Source of the DNA: Stentor roeselii | Lineage: Eukaryota > Ciliophora > Heterotrichea > Heterotrichida > Stentoridae | Assembly: GCA_006503475.1 (NCBI GenBank) | Contig: RSEH01000312.1 | Span: forward strand, 1 to 50,683 | Length of the DNA stretch: 50,683 bases | Reading direction: 5' to 3' | Notes under the pieces: generated by a model | What the model was told of the DNA's origin: nothing | The model's database searches: none | What the model saw: only the letters and a program-made list of their open reading frames with translations | Shown here: one piece after another, positions 16,239 through 26,904 of the stretch | Layout of the letters: each line of letters opens with the position of its first letter | Position numbering within the stretch: the first letter of the stretch is position 1 | Made by a program: the position numbers and the translations under genes

Positions 16239-19200
16239 CTATTCAAATTTACTTTGAGACTCTTTCTGCGAAGTAATCGATTTATAAGTTCCTTCCATCT
16301 TAGACCTCTTGGGCGAGATATGTTTCATATTATCTCGAATGAAGTTTTTCTTGTTATTAGCCGGCAACTTGACTGGCTTATTATCAAGTCGTCCTCCCTG
16401 AACTTCAGGAGGCTGATAATGGGGATGAACTCCTTTAATCGTATAAATCCACCTCATATCATCAGTCTGAATAATGAGTCTTCCAATCTTAGCAGCTCCA
16501 TACTCATTAGGAGAAAAAGTCACCACAAACTGAGTCCCTTCCCTTCCAAAAGGTTCCAAAACGCCCTGAGTGGGCATGACCGAGAAGCAACTATTTGACT
16601 CAGGAGTGAAAAAAGCCTCAAACTCAGCAAAAGCCTTGAGTTGATTAGTCAACTTAAAAGCGACACTATGAGACTTATTGATTTGACTCTCTATAATAAT
16701 CGTATCATCCACATCAGGGTCAAGTGCTTCAAGCATAATGTTATACTTCCACCTTCCTCCAGAACTTTTATAAATAAGGAACTCAACAATCGTCTTAAAA
16801 GGACGAAGTGGTTCAAATCTGACAAGAAACTCTAAAGATTCATCAGGTGAAGAAATAATATTTTTAATAGGCTCGATCTTAAAGCTGTTATCGACGAGTC
16901 TTTGAAATTCTTTACTAGGAACTCTTATTTCATGAGTGAAATTTTCTTCTTCTGGAAGGTCTTCCAGGTCATGAAGGACAATGCTGAGAGGTTGTTCAAT
17001 TGTGTTTCGACATTTAGTCTTGTAGTTGAAGTCTCTTTGCTGTGAAGAGTTTTCAGTTATTCCTCGTATTGGGAACCTCCAGGCCAGGTCGTCTGTGATT
17101 GACACGACAAGAGTTGCCAGGGCCTCTTCCATTGAAACTGGTTGGAAACTGACAGGAATAAGCAACATGCCCAAAGGTCCAATGCTGAACTTGTTCCTTT
17201 TAACTAGAATGTTGAAGACTTCTTTACCTTCCAGTCCTAGATTCACAGTGATCACTTCTCTGAAAGGGTTTTTAAAAGTAACCTGAACTGAACTACTCTC
17301 TCCAATCGTCGCACTGACTTCCAAAGGCTCCATCTTAGTAGGAGGGACTCCTTTTCCTCTCAACTTATACTCCCAGTTTCCAAGAGTTGCACTTGTAAGA
17401 GTAATGACTCCATTTTCCACATGTTTCAAACTACTAGGACAATACTTAATAACTGCTTCAATTACCTCATACGGTGGAATCGCTACTTTTTCAGGAACCA
17501 GTTCAAAGTTGAGTGGGTTTGAAGAGTTATAATCTAAAATCGCTTCTTCAGCAGTAAGATTTTCTAATACAATCGTCTGGCTCTCAGTCCTTCCAAGTTC
17601 GCATTCAAAAAGCGGCAACTCAATCGGTTCAGGTGGAAGTGCATTAAGTTTAAGCTTATACCAAAACTCTCCAGTTTTTTCACTCATAAAGAAAATCGCG
17701 CCTTCTGACTCTCCTGGTATAAGCGGAGAAAAAACAAGTTCATAAACTCCCTGTTCTTTCGCAGCAACAAAGAAAAGATTATCACCAGTGAGTCCTTTCC
17801 CTTGAATAGTCACATCAAAAGTAGTATTTTCCGCAAAAGGGTTAAAAACCGTGATTTTCAATTCAATAGGCTTTCGACATTGAGTCATTAAAATTTTTTC
17901 ATCTTCAGGTTCAGGTTCAGCGGCTCTGATTTCAATGGTATACCAGTAGAACTTATTCAAAGGGTCATAAAAAGTAATAGCTCCTGTATACTGCCCGCTT
18001 TGAAAAGGCCTAATGACCAGTTCGTACTTTGCACGGCTTTTTGCAGGGACTGTTATTTCTGGGTCGCCTGAAGCATTTATCAAATCAGACTCGACGCGAT
18101 AAGTGATGGGGACTTCTGAGTTGTTCACCACTGGAATGAGATGAGTGCTTGTTTCTTTCACCCGGCAGTCTAAAATAATATGCTCCTCCGCGCGAGGCTC
18201 TTCACCGATGCCGCGCAAGTTAAACTCGTAGACCTCGCCAGTGGCAGCGACGTCGAGTACAAGTTTTCCTTTAACGTCGCAGGTCCATTGGGGCTTGAAG
18301 CTGACGGTGCACATGCCTGAGGACTTCTTCCTTACAATAAAATCTTTCGTCGCTGAGAAGTCTTTTGTGTCTTGGGTGAGAGTCACTTTGACTGACCAGT
18401 CTTTTTCTGAGTTGTTAATTATTGGAATGTCTTGTTTTGTTTCACTTCTTGCAAATGCGACTAGTTCTAAGTTTATCACGTTTCGTTTTGGTTTTACTGA
18501 AACTAACACGTCGTAGATCCGGATGTCAGTCTTTTTTGATGATGCCACTGTGATTTGACAGGGGTAGTCCCCTGGCGTCTTTGGAGCGAAGTTTAAGAGG
18601 AACTTGTTACTTCCTTCTGCGGCACTTGTTTGAGACCCGCTCGTGCGATTTGCAGGTTTTTTACTGGTGACAAGAGAAATTTCTTGTTTAATCACTTCTG
18701 AAACTTCTGAGTTGTCCAGGTTTTTACCTTTCGCTTTCATGTCTGATAAGGAAATCTGGGTTGGACCTGTGAAATAAGGCGAGTTGAGAGAAACTTCATA
18801 TAAAGTGTCATCTGACTGAAGTTTCCTTAAAATGTCATTTAAAGCTTCACGTTCTTTTGTCTTCTGAGAACTTTGATAACGCTCTTTACATTTAGACTTA
18901 GCAAATTCCAACGGCTTGTTCTTCGGGTCGACTGCGACGTTGATTTGAATGGAGTCTCCTAGTTCAACTTTTAAAACTGGAGGAATCTCAATAGGCTCCG
19001 GGTTTCCAACATTGGCATTAATCCTGTATTGAACTTCTCCAACTTTTTCATCACACAAGATAAGATCCGCTTTATAATTTCTCATCTCGAAAGGTAAAAA
19101 CTGAATACCAATAATACTACTAGAGCCTTTTTTCACCTTGACTTTTTCACTTTTAATGAAAAAAGGGTTAGGAAAAGTCAATCCAGGGGTCTCAGGAGGA

Positions 19201-22200
19201 GCTCCTTTCTTTTTCGCGACAGGTTTTTTCACTTCTTCTTGAATTACCAGAGAAATTGTGAATTCAGCTTCTTGGCCATAGATGTTCTTGACTTCGACTT
19301 CTTTGTTAAGTAGCTTGTAAAGAGGAGTTTCCATGTCGATTTGAGTTATCGTCTGAGGCGGCTTCACGTCTGAGACCAGCTCAAAAACCAACGCCGCGGC
19401 CTGGGCGCTGCCGTCATTTGACCTGTTGGTAAAGCTCAGCTTTGCTCTTTGCACAGGGGTCGTGACTCGACTTTGGAAAAAAACAGGGAACTGGACACTT
19501 TGCTTTGGAGGAATTGACAAACTTTCAGCTCCATCAATGGAAAAGTCAAGACTTCCTTCAATGCGAATCCAGTAGTTTATAGGTTTATTTGAAGTATTTG
19601 AAAGGTCTAGTTTTTTCTCGATTTTTTCACCTAAGGGGCAGGTGAAAGTGATTTTGCATTTAGGGATGTAATGAGGAAGGCCTTGGTAAAGCTGTAAACA
19701 AAATAAAACTATTTCTCGGGCACTTGGACGTGCAAGGTCTGTGGCAGTGAAATAAGAAGTCATTCCGATTTCTGAAAGTCCTGCGATGATTTTTTCACAG
19801 TTGAACATTCGCTGCTCTTCACTTGTGCAGTTTGTTTTTAAAGCTGTCAGAGCTTTGACTGAACCTGCATGTGACTGGATGACCGCTGCGAAGACAGTGC
19901 CGTCCATGATGTCTAAATCAAAATTGCTTATCTTTTTAGGAGTATGAGGATGCATCAGTGAGTAATGATGAGTCATCCATTTCAACAAAATACTTTCTGA
20001 TACTGAGTAAAGGTTCGATGACGTCATCCATGGCTCGATATTCGTCGCATCTCCTTCAATTCCTGGAATTGTTTTAAAACTTTTAGGAGTCACTCGGTTC
20101 AAGAGGTAAAGTTTTATTATTTGAAAGATAAGAGTGGTCCAAGAGTCCATCGACATGTAAGGCCAACGATGTTGGATTTGCTTTGGTTTCAATTGCAAGT
20201 CATTAGGTGTTGATTTGAGGTACTGGGAGAACTCCTGTTGACTCATCAAGAACTCTGGACGGACCGTGTTCAGCAAAGCTCCGAATTTCTTCAAATAGTC
20301 TAAAAGGTCTTCGTATTGCTTATAAAGAAGTTTAACCAGGTCTTTTTGAGATGTGTTCGGAACGACTTTCATCATCCCTGCAGGTGTCTTGCCACTCACT
20401 GCGTGGATCAAGTCGAACAACGGAGAGCCGAACTGGTTGATGAAGTCTTCTGGAAAATGACTTATTGGATTCGTTAAAATGTGATGGTTCATCCACCTTG
20501 TTAGATGTTCAAGTCCCTTGTCTAGCAGAGTCTGAGGAATCGGCTGGTACCCGACAATGCTTTTCGCTGACCTTGAATAAGCAGAACTCGCTGCTGAGGT
20601 CTTTGGACCTTCCCATTTCCCGGAGTACTCGTCTTGGTCAGAGTTTTCTTCATAAGCCACCCTTGTAGCTCCGTTGGAGTCAGTTTCGTAAGTTATGTCT
20701 TCTGAATGTCTCTGTATAAATGAAAAGATGGAAAGTAAAGAATTGTCAGTTGTCCCTGCAACTGGAATAAAAAATCGATTTCCTTCTGAATCGTAAAACT
20801 CTAGTTGAGAGGTAAATGAAAAAGGCTTGTCGTGGTTTAAAAGAACTTCTACTGTGATTTTTTGCTTGGTCGAGCCGAGGCTCGACCCGTCGGGGAAGTT
20901 AAGAGAAATGGGAATTTTTGCGATGTCTTTTGGAGTTCGGTATTTTAATTCTACGTTTTGGTAACCTTCGTTGTTTATTCGGAAGACTGATTTTGATGTC
21001 ACTCCTAAAGGAACCACTGGCAGGATCACGTAACGTCTGTCGAATGAAATCCTTGGAACTGCTCCTTCGCCTTTTAAAGTTAGAAATAAGTAAGCTTCTG
21101 TTGAGTTGTCAAGGAAAAGTTTTATCTTTTCTTCGTATTCCACTGGCTGAAGTGGGTTAAAACTTGCTCTTACTGTCACGGGCGCTGATGACTCTAGATA
21201 ACCTTCTGTGGGTTTTATTGTGAAGACTTTTGATGCCTCTGATGAGAGTGGCTCGAGGCGCCATCTTAGTGGCATTATGTCTGGGTTTGAGAAGACTATG
21301 TCTTTGTACTCTGGAAAAGTCTTCTCGATACCTGTGATGTATTTCTTTTTGAAGTCTACCACGCTTGGGTCTATCAAAAAACGAGGCTGAAGACCTTCGC
21401 CTGTAACTCGACGCACTAGGCTCTTGATCTGTTCACTTACTCCTGCCATTAGCACTGGTAAGTCGAAGAGGTAGGTCTCAGTGTCATTCGGAGTGAATTT
21501 CAATTGGAGGGTGACAGTTGTATTCGGCCCAAGATTCAATCTAAAAGTCCTTGCAACTTCTTCAGGTTCATCATCAGATTCTTCTTCCTGCATACCCGCT
21601 TCCTGTTTAATCTGTTCCAACTCATCATTTTCATCATGAGTAGCAAAAGGATTTTTTTTATCTCCAGTAGCAGGTACCAATATATTACTTTCATAAACTC
21701 CTTCAATAACCTTATCAGGAGGCAAAGATATTTCAAACTCTTCATGTTCAGCAAGGTTAATATAAAGCGAGCAAGCAATAGGACTATCATTAACGACGCT
21801 AAACTGCCGAACAGCACTGCATTTATAAGTGACTCCTCCAAAGTCAATATCCGGTTCAACAATATAAACAGTAGGAATAATCGCCTTGCCCACAACAGTT
21901 AAATTCAGCGGCTTGCCTCCCCTGATAACGACTTCCAAGTCACAGTGAATTTCTTTTTCTTCCATTGCACAGAACTCAATTTTCAAGCTAAGTCTTCCAT
22001 CTCCAGGTATTTTTCCTTTCATCGGACTAACACTTAGTTCATTCGGGCAGTTCTTAACATGGAAGACTGCAGTAGTCCTCAGCAAGTTCTTAATAACGAC
22101 AGGTTTTTCATGAGGAATTCCAATAGAAACTACTTCAAAATCGACTTGTTTTTGGGTAAAGACACATTTCGCTTCATTAAACTCACCTTTGCACTTAACT

Positions 22201-24866
22201 TCTAAAGTCGGACCATTTTGTACACGCATTTGAAGAATCTCTGCCTCGGCCTTGACACCACCAATGGCAGGAGTAAATTTCACATTCACAGTTTTGCTTT
22301 TTTTCGCTTCAATGACTTCTTCTCTTGGTTCTACTTCAAAGTTAGAGCCAGAAGGAATGATCCAAGTGAATTTAGTATCAGCAGTGCATACATTTTCAAT
22401 CAGAACTTTTTCAGTGAGACTTTCTTCCATATTTTCATCATCAAATGTAAACTTCAGCACATCTTTCGACAGTCTCAACTCAGCCTGTTCCATTTTCGCA
22501 GAGACTTTAAAATGAAAGGCATGTTCCTTGTTAATTTTATAAGTAACGACGCCATCTAGTACTTGATTCCTAGCAGAAAGTAAATTTATCTGAAAGCCTC
22601 CAGTCATTCCAGCAGGAATAACTAAAGAGTTAGGTTCAATCTTATGAATTTCTGCCATATTTGTTTCAAGTTCCACTAAAACATTCTGTTTCAATCCGTT
22701 AACAACAGAAAAATACTTACAACTCGAACTGCAAACAACGACTTTTCCGAAATCCATGACTCTTGGCCCTGCGCTTATAAACTGAAGTTCTTGTGCGGTG
22801 AGGACTTTACTGCACTCTCTTATTTCCACTTGTTTTCTAGGAACCTGGGAAAATGCGACTTCTTTGTACTTTTTTCGGTCTATCGCTTTTTTTCTTGCAT
22901 TTCTGATGGGACGGTCAGGGTCGTGGTTGTAAGACATTCCTTTCGCTGTCTCGTATAAACCGATTGACTTGTTCACGAAAAGCTGCTCGTCTGGACGGGG
23001 TAATCTTAAAACAGGCCCGGAGATTAAATTTTCAGACATTCCTAAATCAGGTTGTTTTGCAATGTCTTCGAATTTCATGTCGCCTTCAGTTTTTTTTGAT
23101 TTTTCTAGACGTTCTCTGCGAGATGCTCTTAAAAAGTCAACGTATTGCTTTTTTACGTAGTCCTGGAGAATTGCCTGGTCCACTTGAAGTGAATAATCAG
23201 TTTTTAAAGTCTCGACCTTTGTTTCTGACTTCCATTTTCCTTCCTTTTCATTCAGCGCATTGTAAATCTGCAAGTCGCTCACGTATTTTCTCTCAGGTTC
23301 AAAGTCCTTCGGAAGACTTTCAGTACCTCTTACAGGAAGTGTTTTTTTTTCAGTCATTCCTTCACATTTGGCGTAAAAATGAATCGGAAATTTATAAGCT
23401 CCTGAAACAAACTGCAAAAAAATCGAAGAATGGAAAATTCCGTAATTTTTCGGAGTGAAAGCGAAATTTAAGGTTTTTGACTGTTTTGGAAGCAACTTGC
23501 CCTGATCAGGGTCGACAGTGAATTGTGCGATTTTGCTGAAATTATAAGAAATTTCAAGAGCGTCATTTAAATTCTCGATTTTTACAGGAACATCTCGTCG
23601 ATCACCGATAGAGCAAGGAGGAAAGAAAATAGCATTTGAAGAGATTTTGATATTTGGAAAGACTGCTCGAGCCTGGAGCTGAAGAAGGAGTTTTTGGTCG
23701 ATTTCTCTGAATTTAAAGACCGCAGTGTAGAAGTAGTCAATCATACTTTCCACTGGATGAGAAAAGTTCTTTTCAGGGTTTCCTTCTTCCATCACGTTAT
23801 GTGCCCAGCCCTTGACGCGGTCAGGGACTTTACTATGACAGAAGAACTTGATGAGTACCTGGGAATAAGCCTCGACTATTCCAATTTCCGGTTCTGACCT
23901 CATGACTCTTTTGATTTCTTGTTTCGCTAGTTCTTGAGGAGTATGTGTCAGGTGTTGTTCATTTTCCACTTCTTCTTCTGAGCCTAAAATAAACTGAAGT
24001 GAAAAACTAACTGGGACTGGACCATTGTTGACTAAATACGCGACCATTTCTTTTACTTCTCCGTGATACATGTTTCCAAAGTTGAGACTATTAATCACTG
24101 ATAAATGTGCCCCGGTGTTGTCAGGGTCACTCACAGTCGGCATGATTTTTTCCAAGTTCGGCGCAACGACTGACATTTGGTGTTCAACACAAGTGCCATT
24201 CACGTCAATATGTCTTACTTTTTCCTGTCCATCTACAATGACTTCAACAGGACATCTGAAAATTCCGACCTCTCTAGGGTTGTAAACCATTTTCACAGTC
24301 ATTCTTTCATTCGCTGCCAAAGAGAACATGTCAGGTTCAATGTTAAGTTCAGGGCTTATCGACTTGTCAAAGTTCAAATTAACAGAGCCTTTACGACTTC
24401 CTTCGTTCTTGAAGGTCACAAGGCTCGTCTTCACTTTTCCGATACTTGTCAGACCCATGTTGACGAAAGGGTCGAATTGAATGTCGGGCGAAGGTTGATA
24501 CGCGTGCATCAGCAGGGTATAGCTGAAGTCTTCGGAAATTATGATCATCTCGTCGTGAAAGTTACCCAAATGGTCAGTTTCAAAGGAAATTATGATGTTT
24601 GTTTGAATTCCGCCCGCAATGGCTCCGAGGTTGTTGTACTCTGCCAGGAACTTTGAAGTCTTTGGAGGAACAAACCTGATACGTCGCACCCTTTGGCAAA
24701 GGTTTCGAACACTTACGGTTACCTCGTAGGTCTGGTCTGGCTCGATGTCTTTAAAGACGATTTCTGGAGGGAATACTTCTAATGCTTCACTTTTGGATAA
24801 GGTTCCTTGCTTTGATGATGAAGTCTTTTGGAACTTACCCGCGTAGGTTGTTGACCTAACTGACAT
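16239..24866 (-). CDS. CFAP47: CFAP47, ciliary central-apparatus protein
   Basis: A single uninterrupted 2875-aa frame. Most of it is tandem ASH/PapD-like immunoglobulin-fold modules, with recurring NNGPVPVSFSL, FxPxxxGxF and PxxxxxLxIxFxP patterns from residue 30 to the C-terminus. Unlike HYDIN it is of CFAP47 length (human about 3190 aa). Like CFAP47 it has a calponin-homology-type domain near residues 1625-1745 (ESILLKWMTHHYSLM through ATDLARPSAREIVLFCLQLY), preceded by a related helical region at about 1455-1560. CFAP47 is a component of the central pair apparatus of motile cilia; loss in mammals impairs sperm motility. Start context ctaataaATG. It is notable that no intron is visible in 8.6 kb. 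HYDIN-like or another ASH protein is the alternative. Confidence 0.85.
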   Translation of the reverse strand: MSVRSTTYAGKFQKTSSSKQGTLSKSEALEVFPPEIVFKDIEPDQTYEVTVSVRNLCQRVRRIRFVPPKTSKFLAEYNNLGAIAGGIQTNIIISFETDHLGNFHDEMIIISEDFSYTLLMHAYQPSPDIQFDPFVNMGLTSIGKVKTSLVTFKNEGSRKGSVNLNFDKSISPELNIEPDMFSLAANERMTVKMVYNPREVGIFRCPVEVIVDGQEKVRHIDVNGTCVEHQMSVVAPNLEKIMPTVSDPDNTGAHLSVINSLNFGNMYHGEVKEMVAYLVNNGPVPVSFSLQFILGSEEEVENEQHLTHTPQELAKQEIKRVMRSEPEIGIVEAYSQVLIKFFCHSKVPDRVKGWAHNVMEEGNPEKNFSHPVESMIDYFYTAVFKFREIDQKLLLQLQARAVFPNIKISSNAIFFPPCSIGDRRDVPVKIENLNDALEISYNFSKIAQFTVDPDQGKLLPKQSKTLNFAFTPKNYGIFHSSIFLQFVSGAYKFPIHFYAKCEGMTEKKTLPVRGTESLPKDFEPERKYVSDLQIYNALNEKEGKWKSETKVETLKTDYSLQVDQAILQDYVKKQYVDFLRASRRERLEKSKKTEGDMKFEDIAKQPDLGMSENLISGPVLRLPRPDEQLFVNKSIGLYETAKGMSYNHDPDRPIRNARKKAIDRKKYKEVAFSQVPRKQVEIRECSKVLTAQELQFISAGPRVMDFGKVVVCSSSCKYFSVVNGLKQNVLVELETNMAEIHKIEPNSLVIPAGMTGGFQINLLSARNQVLDGVVTYKINKEHAFHFKVSAKMEQAELRLSKDVLKFTFDDENMEESLTEKVLIENVCTADTKFTWIIPSGSNFEVEPREEVIEAKKSKTVNVKFTPAIGGVKAEAEILQMRVQNGPTLEVKCKGEFNEAKCVFTQKQVDFEVVSIGIPHEKPVVIKNLLRTTAVFHVKNCPNELSVSPMKGKIPGDGRLSLKIEFCAMEEKEIHCDLEVVIRGGKPLNLTVVGKAIIPTVYIVEPDIDFGGVTYKCSAVRQFSVVNDSPIACSLYINLAEHEEFEISLPPDKVIEGVYESNILVPATGDKKNPFATHDENDELEQIKQEAGMQEEESDDEPEEVARTFRLNLGPNTTVTLQLKFTPNDTETYLFDLPVLMAGVSEQIKSLVRRVTGEGLQPRFLIDPSVVDFKKKYITGIEKTFPEYKDIVFSNPDIMPLRWRLEPLSSEASKVFTIKPTEGYLESSAPVTVRASFNPLQPVEYEEKIKLFLDNSTEAYLFLTLKGEGAVPRISFDRRYVILPVVPLGVTSKSVFRINNEGYQNVELKYRTPKDIAKIPISLNFPDGSSLGSTKQKITVEVLLNHDKPFSFTSQLEFYDSEGNRFFIPVAGTTDNSLLSIFSFIQRHSEDITYETDSNGATRVAYEENSDQDEYSGKWEGPKTSAASSAYSRSAKSIVGYQPIPQTLLDKGLEHLTRWMNHHILTNPISHFPEDFINQFGSPLFDLIHAVSGKTPAGMMKVVPNTSQKDLVKLLYKQYEDLLDYLKKFGALLNTVRPEFLMSQQEFSQYLKSTPNDLQLKPKQIQHRWPYMSMDSWTTLIFQIIKLYLLNRVTPKSFKTIPGIEGDATNIEPWMTSSNLYSVSESILLKWMTHHYSLMHPHTPKKISNFDLDIMDGTVFAAVIQSHAGSVKALTALKTNCTSEEQRMFNCEKIIAGLSEIGMTSYFTATDLARPSAREIVLFCLQLYQGLPHYIPKCKITFTCPLGEKIEKKLDLSNTSNKPINYWIRIEGSLDFSIDGAESLSIPPKQSVQFPVFFQSRVTTPVQRAKLSFTNRSNDGSAQAAALVFELVSDVKPPQTITQIDMETPLYKLLNKEVEVKNIYGQEAEFTISLVIQEEVKKPVAKKKGAPPETPGLTFPNPFFIKSEKVKVKKGSSSIIGIQFLPFEMRNYKADLILCDEKVGEVQYRINANVGNPEPIEIPPVLKVELGDSIQINVAVDPKNKPLEFAKSKCKERYQSSQKTKEREALNDILRKLQSDDTLYEVSLNSPYFTGPTQISLSDMKAKGKNLDNSEVSEVIKQEISLVTSKKPANRTSGSQTSAAEGSNKFLLNFAPKTPGDYPCQITVASSKKTDIRIYDVLVSVKPKRNVINLELVAFARSETKQDIPIINNSEKDWSVKVTLTQDTKDFSATKDFIVRKKSSGMCTVSFKPQWTCDVKGKLVLDVAATGEVYEFNLRGIGEEPRAEEHIILDCRVKETSTHLIPVVNNSEVPITYRVESDLINASGDPEITVPAKSRAKYELVIRPFQSGQYTGAITFYDPLNKFYWYTIEIRAAEPEPEDEKILMTQCRKPIELKITVFNPFAENTTFDVTIQGKGLTGDNLFFVAAKEQGVYELVFSPLIPGESEGAIFFMSEKTGEFWYKLKLNALPPEPIELPLFECELGRTESQTIVLENLTAEEAILDYNSSNPLNFELVPEKVAIPPYEVIEAVIKYCPSSLKHVENGVITLTSATLGNWEYKLRGKGVPPTKMEPLEVSATIGESSSVQVTFKNPFREVITVNLGLEGKEVFNILVKRNKFSIGPLGMLLIPVSFQPVSMEEALATLVVSITDDLAWRFPIRGITENSSQQRDFNYKTKCRNTIEQPLSIVLHDLEDLPEEENFTHEIRVPSKEFQRLVDNSFKIEPIKNIISSPDESLEFLVRFEPLRPFKTIVEFLIYKSSGGRWKYNIMLEALDPDVDDTIIIESQINKSHSVAFKLTNQLKAFAEFEAFFTPESNSCFSVMPTQGVLEPFGREGTQFVVTFSPNEYGAAKIGRLIIQTDDMRWIYTIKGVHPHYQPPEVQGGRLDNKPVKLPANNKKNFIRDNMKHISPKRSKMEGTYKSITSQKESQSKFE

Positions 24867-25814
24867 TTATTAGAAGACTTTGGAAGTGGGGGTATAAAGA
24901 GGGTGATTTTTAGGAGATTGGAATTTTGGCGATTTTTTTGAATAAGGTTAGTGAATTTAAAGGTTTTTTTTAGGTTATTTTAGGATGGTATGTGATTATT
25001 TTTTTGGATATTTTTCGGTACTTTGATGGATTATTGATTTGGGATTAAGGAGTTAATTCACAGTAATTTTTTTCTTTTTATTTCAACTGGTTTAAATGAT
25101 CTAGATTTTTAGATTGAGTGAAATTATTGAATGAGGTTATTTTGAATTTTAGATCTCGAATAAATAGTTTTGATTTAGGATTTAAGTAAGAAATTTTAAG
25201 AAAATTTAAAATCTCTTCTTCTAAATCCAAAATTTAATATTAACTAGGATTTTTAAAAAAATGCTTGATAAGCACAAAAATATTTTTCTCGGTCCATTTA
25301 TGTTGGAGGAAAATTTTAGTATTCTTTGATAAAATCTTTCATTTGAGTATTTAACAACAGTTTCTTCATGAATGAAACCAAAAACCATGCCTAAGATACC
25401 CAGTAATATCAAATTTATCTTTTAAGGGAATGTTTAAATTTTTAAAACTGGTAAGCATCAATTTTAAGACAATATAAATATATATCCATAACATCAAGTT
25501 AATTTGAAGTTTTAATATTATTATTATTATCTCTACCAAAATCTATGAACGTCTTAAAAATTAATGATCATGACGCCAGTCAGAGAATTCGACAAAAACC
25601 AGTTTTTCCATCATAAAGATCCTAAAACTGCCATTATCAAATCTTGAGAAAATCGATTTTCTAGAATATTATATAAAATATCTTAACCCAAACAGTCCAA
25701 ACTTTCCAAGACTTTAGTTTAAAGTCTAAAAATAATCAACATCATAATCTAAATATCTGGTACAAACTAAAATAACTCTCTGTCGAATTTAATATGTATT
25801 CATAAACATTCAAT
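24867..25814. other. Divergent intergenic region between CFAP47 and Myb genes
   Basis: About 950 nt of very AT-rich DNA between two divergent genes, so it should hold both promoters. Only short chance frames are present, and I recognise no element. Confidence 0.6.
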
Positions 25815-26507
25815 ATGTCAAGACTCCACAGCAAGCATTGGCTAGCCGAAGTAATTTTTACTCAGGAAGACAATTTGCTTTCTTCACTCGTATCTGAACT
25901 CGGTTTAAAAAAGTGGTCACAAATAGCCGAGAGTATCAAGCAAGCGGGTTTCACAGCGAAAACAGGAAAGCAATGCAGAGAGCGTTGGTTCAACCAGTTA
26001 GATCCAGAGATAAACTCATCACGTTTCTCTTTAAAAGACCAAGACAGAATTTTTTACTACTCCGGAGTCTTCGGTCATCAGTGGTCAAGGATCGCGAAGA
26101 TGTTTCCAGGAAGGACTGAAAATTCGATTAAAAATTATTTCTACAGCACTGTGAGGAAGAATATCAGAAGAGTCAACAAAAGAATGGTCTTGGACAGGAA
26201 AATCGAAGGACCTATCAAGGACTTGGTCAAAGATCAACAAGTGTCTCAGCTGATCTTCTGCAACCCGAAGAAGTGTCTTAAAATTGCAGGAAAACTGGCT
26301 GAAGCCAAGAAGGAAAAGAAAGATTTGGACATGGCTCGAAGTTTGCATGATGAAGGACATTTTCATGAGGTGAAAATGGAAAATATGGATGACTTGCAGG
26401 ACACGGTCTTAGCGTTTCAGGCTTTTCAGGCTGAACAGTGGAAAATGTTTTATTATGCCTGTGGATTTCCTTTTGGGTTTGGAGCAGAAGTTCAAAGAAA
26501 TAGTTAA
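25815..26507 (+). CDS. Myb/SANT two-repeat DNA-binding protein
   Basis: 230 aa. Two Myb repeats near the N-terminus: residues about 8-58 (FTQEDNLLSSLVSELG, KKWSQIAESI, KQCRERWFNQLDP) and about 62-112 (FSLKDQDRIFYYSG, HQWSRIAKMFPGRTENSIKN). The second repeat has the usual W...GRT.N.IKN recognition helix. The first-repeat tryptophans are partly replaced, as in R2R3-type proteins. Such proteins bind DNA and regulate transcription in the nucleus. The C-terminal half is charged and then aromatic, without a known domain. Start context caatATG. Targets are unknown. Confidence 0.88.
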   Translation: MSRLHSKHWLAEVIFTQEDNLLSSLVSELGLKKWSQIAESIKQAGFTAKTGKQCRERWFNQLDPEINSSRFSLKDQDRIFYYSGVFGHQWSRIAKMFPGRTENSIKNYFYSTVRKNIRRVNKRMVLDRKIEGPIKDLVKDQQVSQLIFCNPKKCLKIAGKLAEAKKEKKDLDMARSLHDEGHFHEVKMENMDDLQDTVLAFQAFQAEQWKMFYYACGFPFGFGAEVQRNS

Positions 26508-26904
26508 GTATAATTATAATAAATAAATATGCGTTATATTCTTAGACCTTTTTAATTGTTCGACCAAAGTTTTACTCAGGCTTTTGGATTTTTGTGGGTC
26601 TGTTGAAGGAAAATGAACATCTTCTAGATCGGAACCGATTTTTAAATTTTCGAAAATTTTCAAAACTATTTGATTTTTGAAGATTTCTTCCTGAAGATTC
26701 CCTAAAACTATTAGTAAATTTATTCAAGTTTTCAGTGAAAATCCTCAAAATTTTAACCTTTCCATGATTCAAATGCACTTCTGATAACAAAATCCATTTT
26801 TCCTAATCCTTCAATCAAATCAGAAGATCTCTAAAGCCAAGTTCAAAAATTTAACAGTTCAAAAATCATTGAATTTTTAAAACCTAATAAATCTATTATC
26901 TATT
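26508..26904. other. Convergent intergenic region
   Basis: About 400 nt between the 3' ends of the Myb and eIF2D genes. A 72-codon minus-strand frame at 26572-26790 begins with TTG, not ATG, and no intron joins it to a start, so I do not call it a gene. Confidence 0.5.

Noticed and set aside
25221-25412. 63-codon minus-strand frame in the CFAP47-Myb spacer
   Set aside because: Low-complexity AT-rich frame without domain, paralogue or usual start context.
26572-26790. 72-codon minus-strand frame as a small gene
   Set aside because: It begins with TTG, not ATG, and no 15- or 16-nt intron joins it to the nearby ATG frame; it lies in a short convergent spacer.
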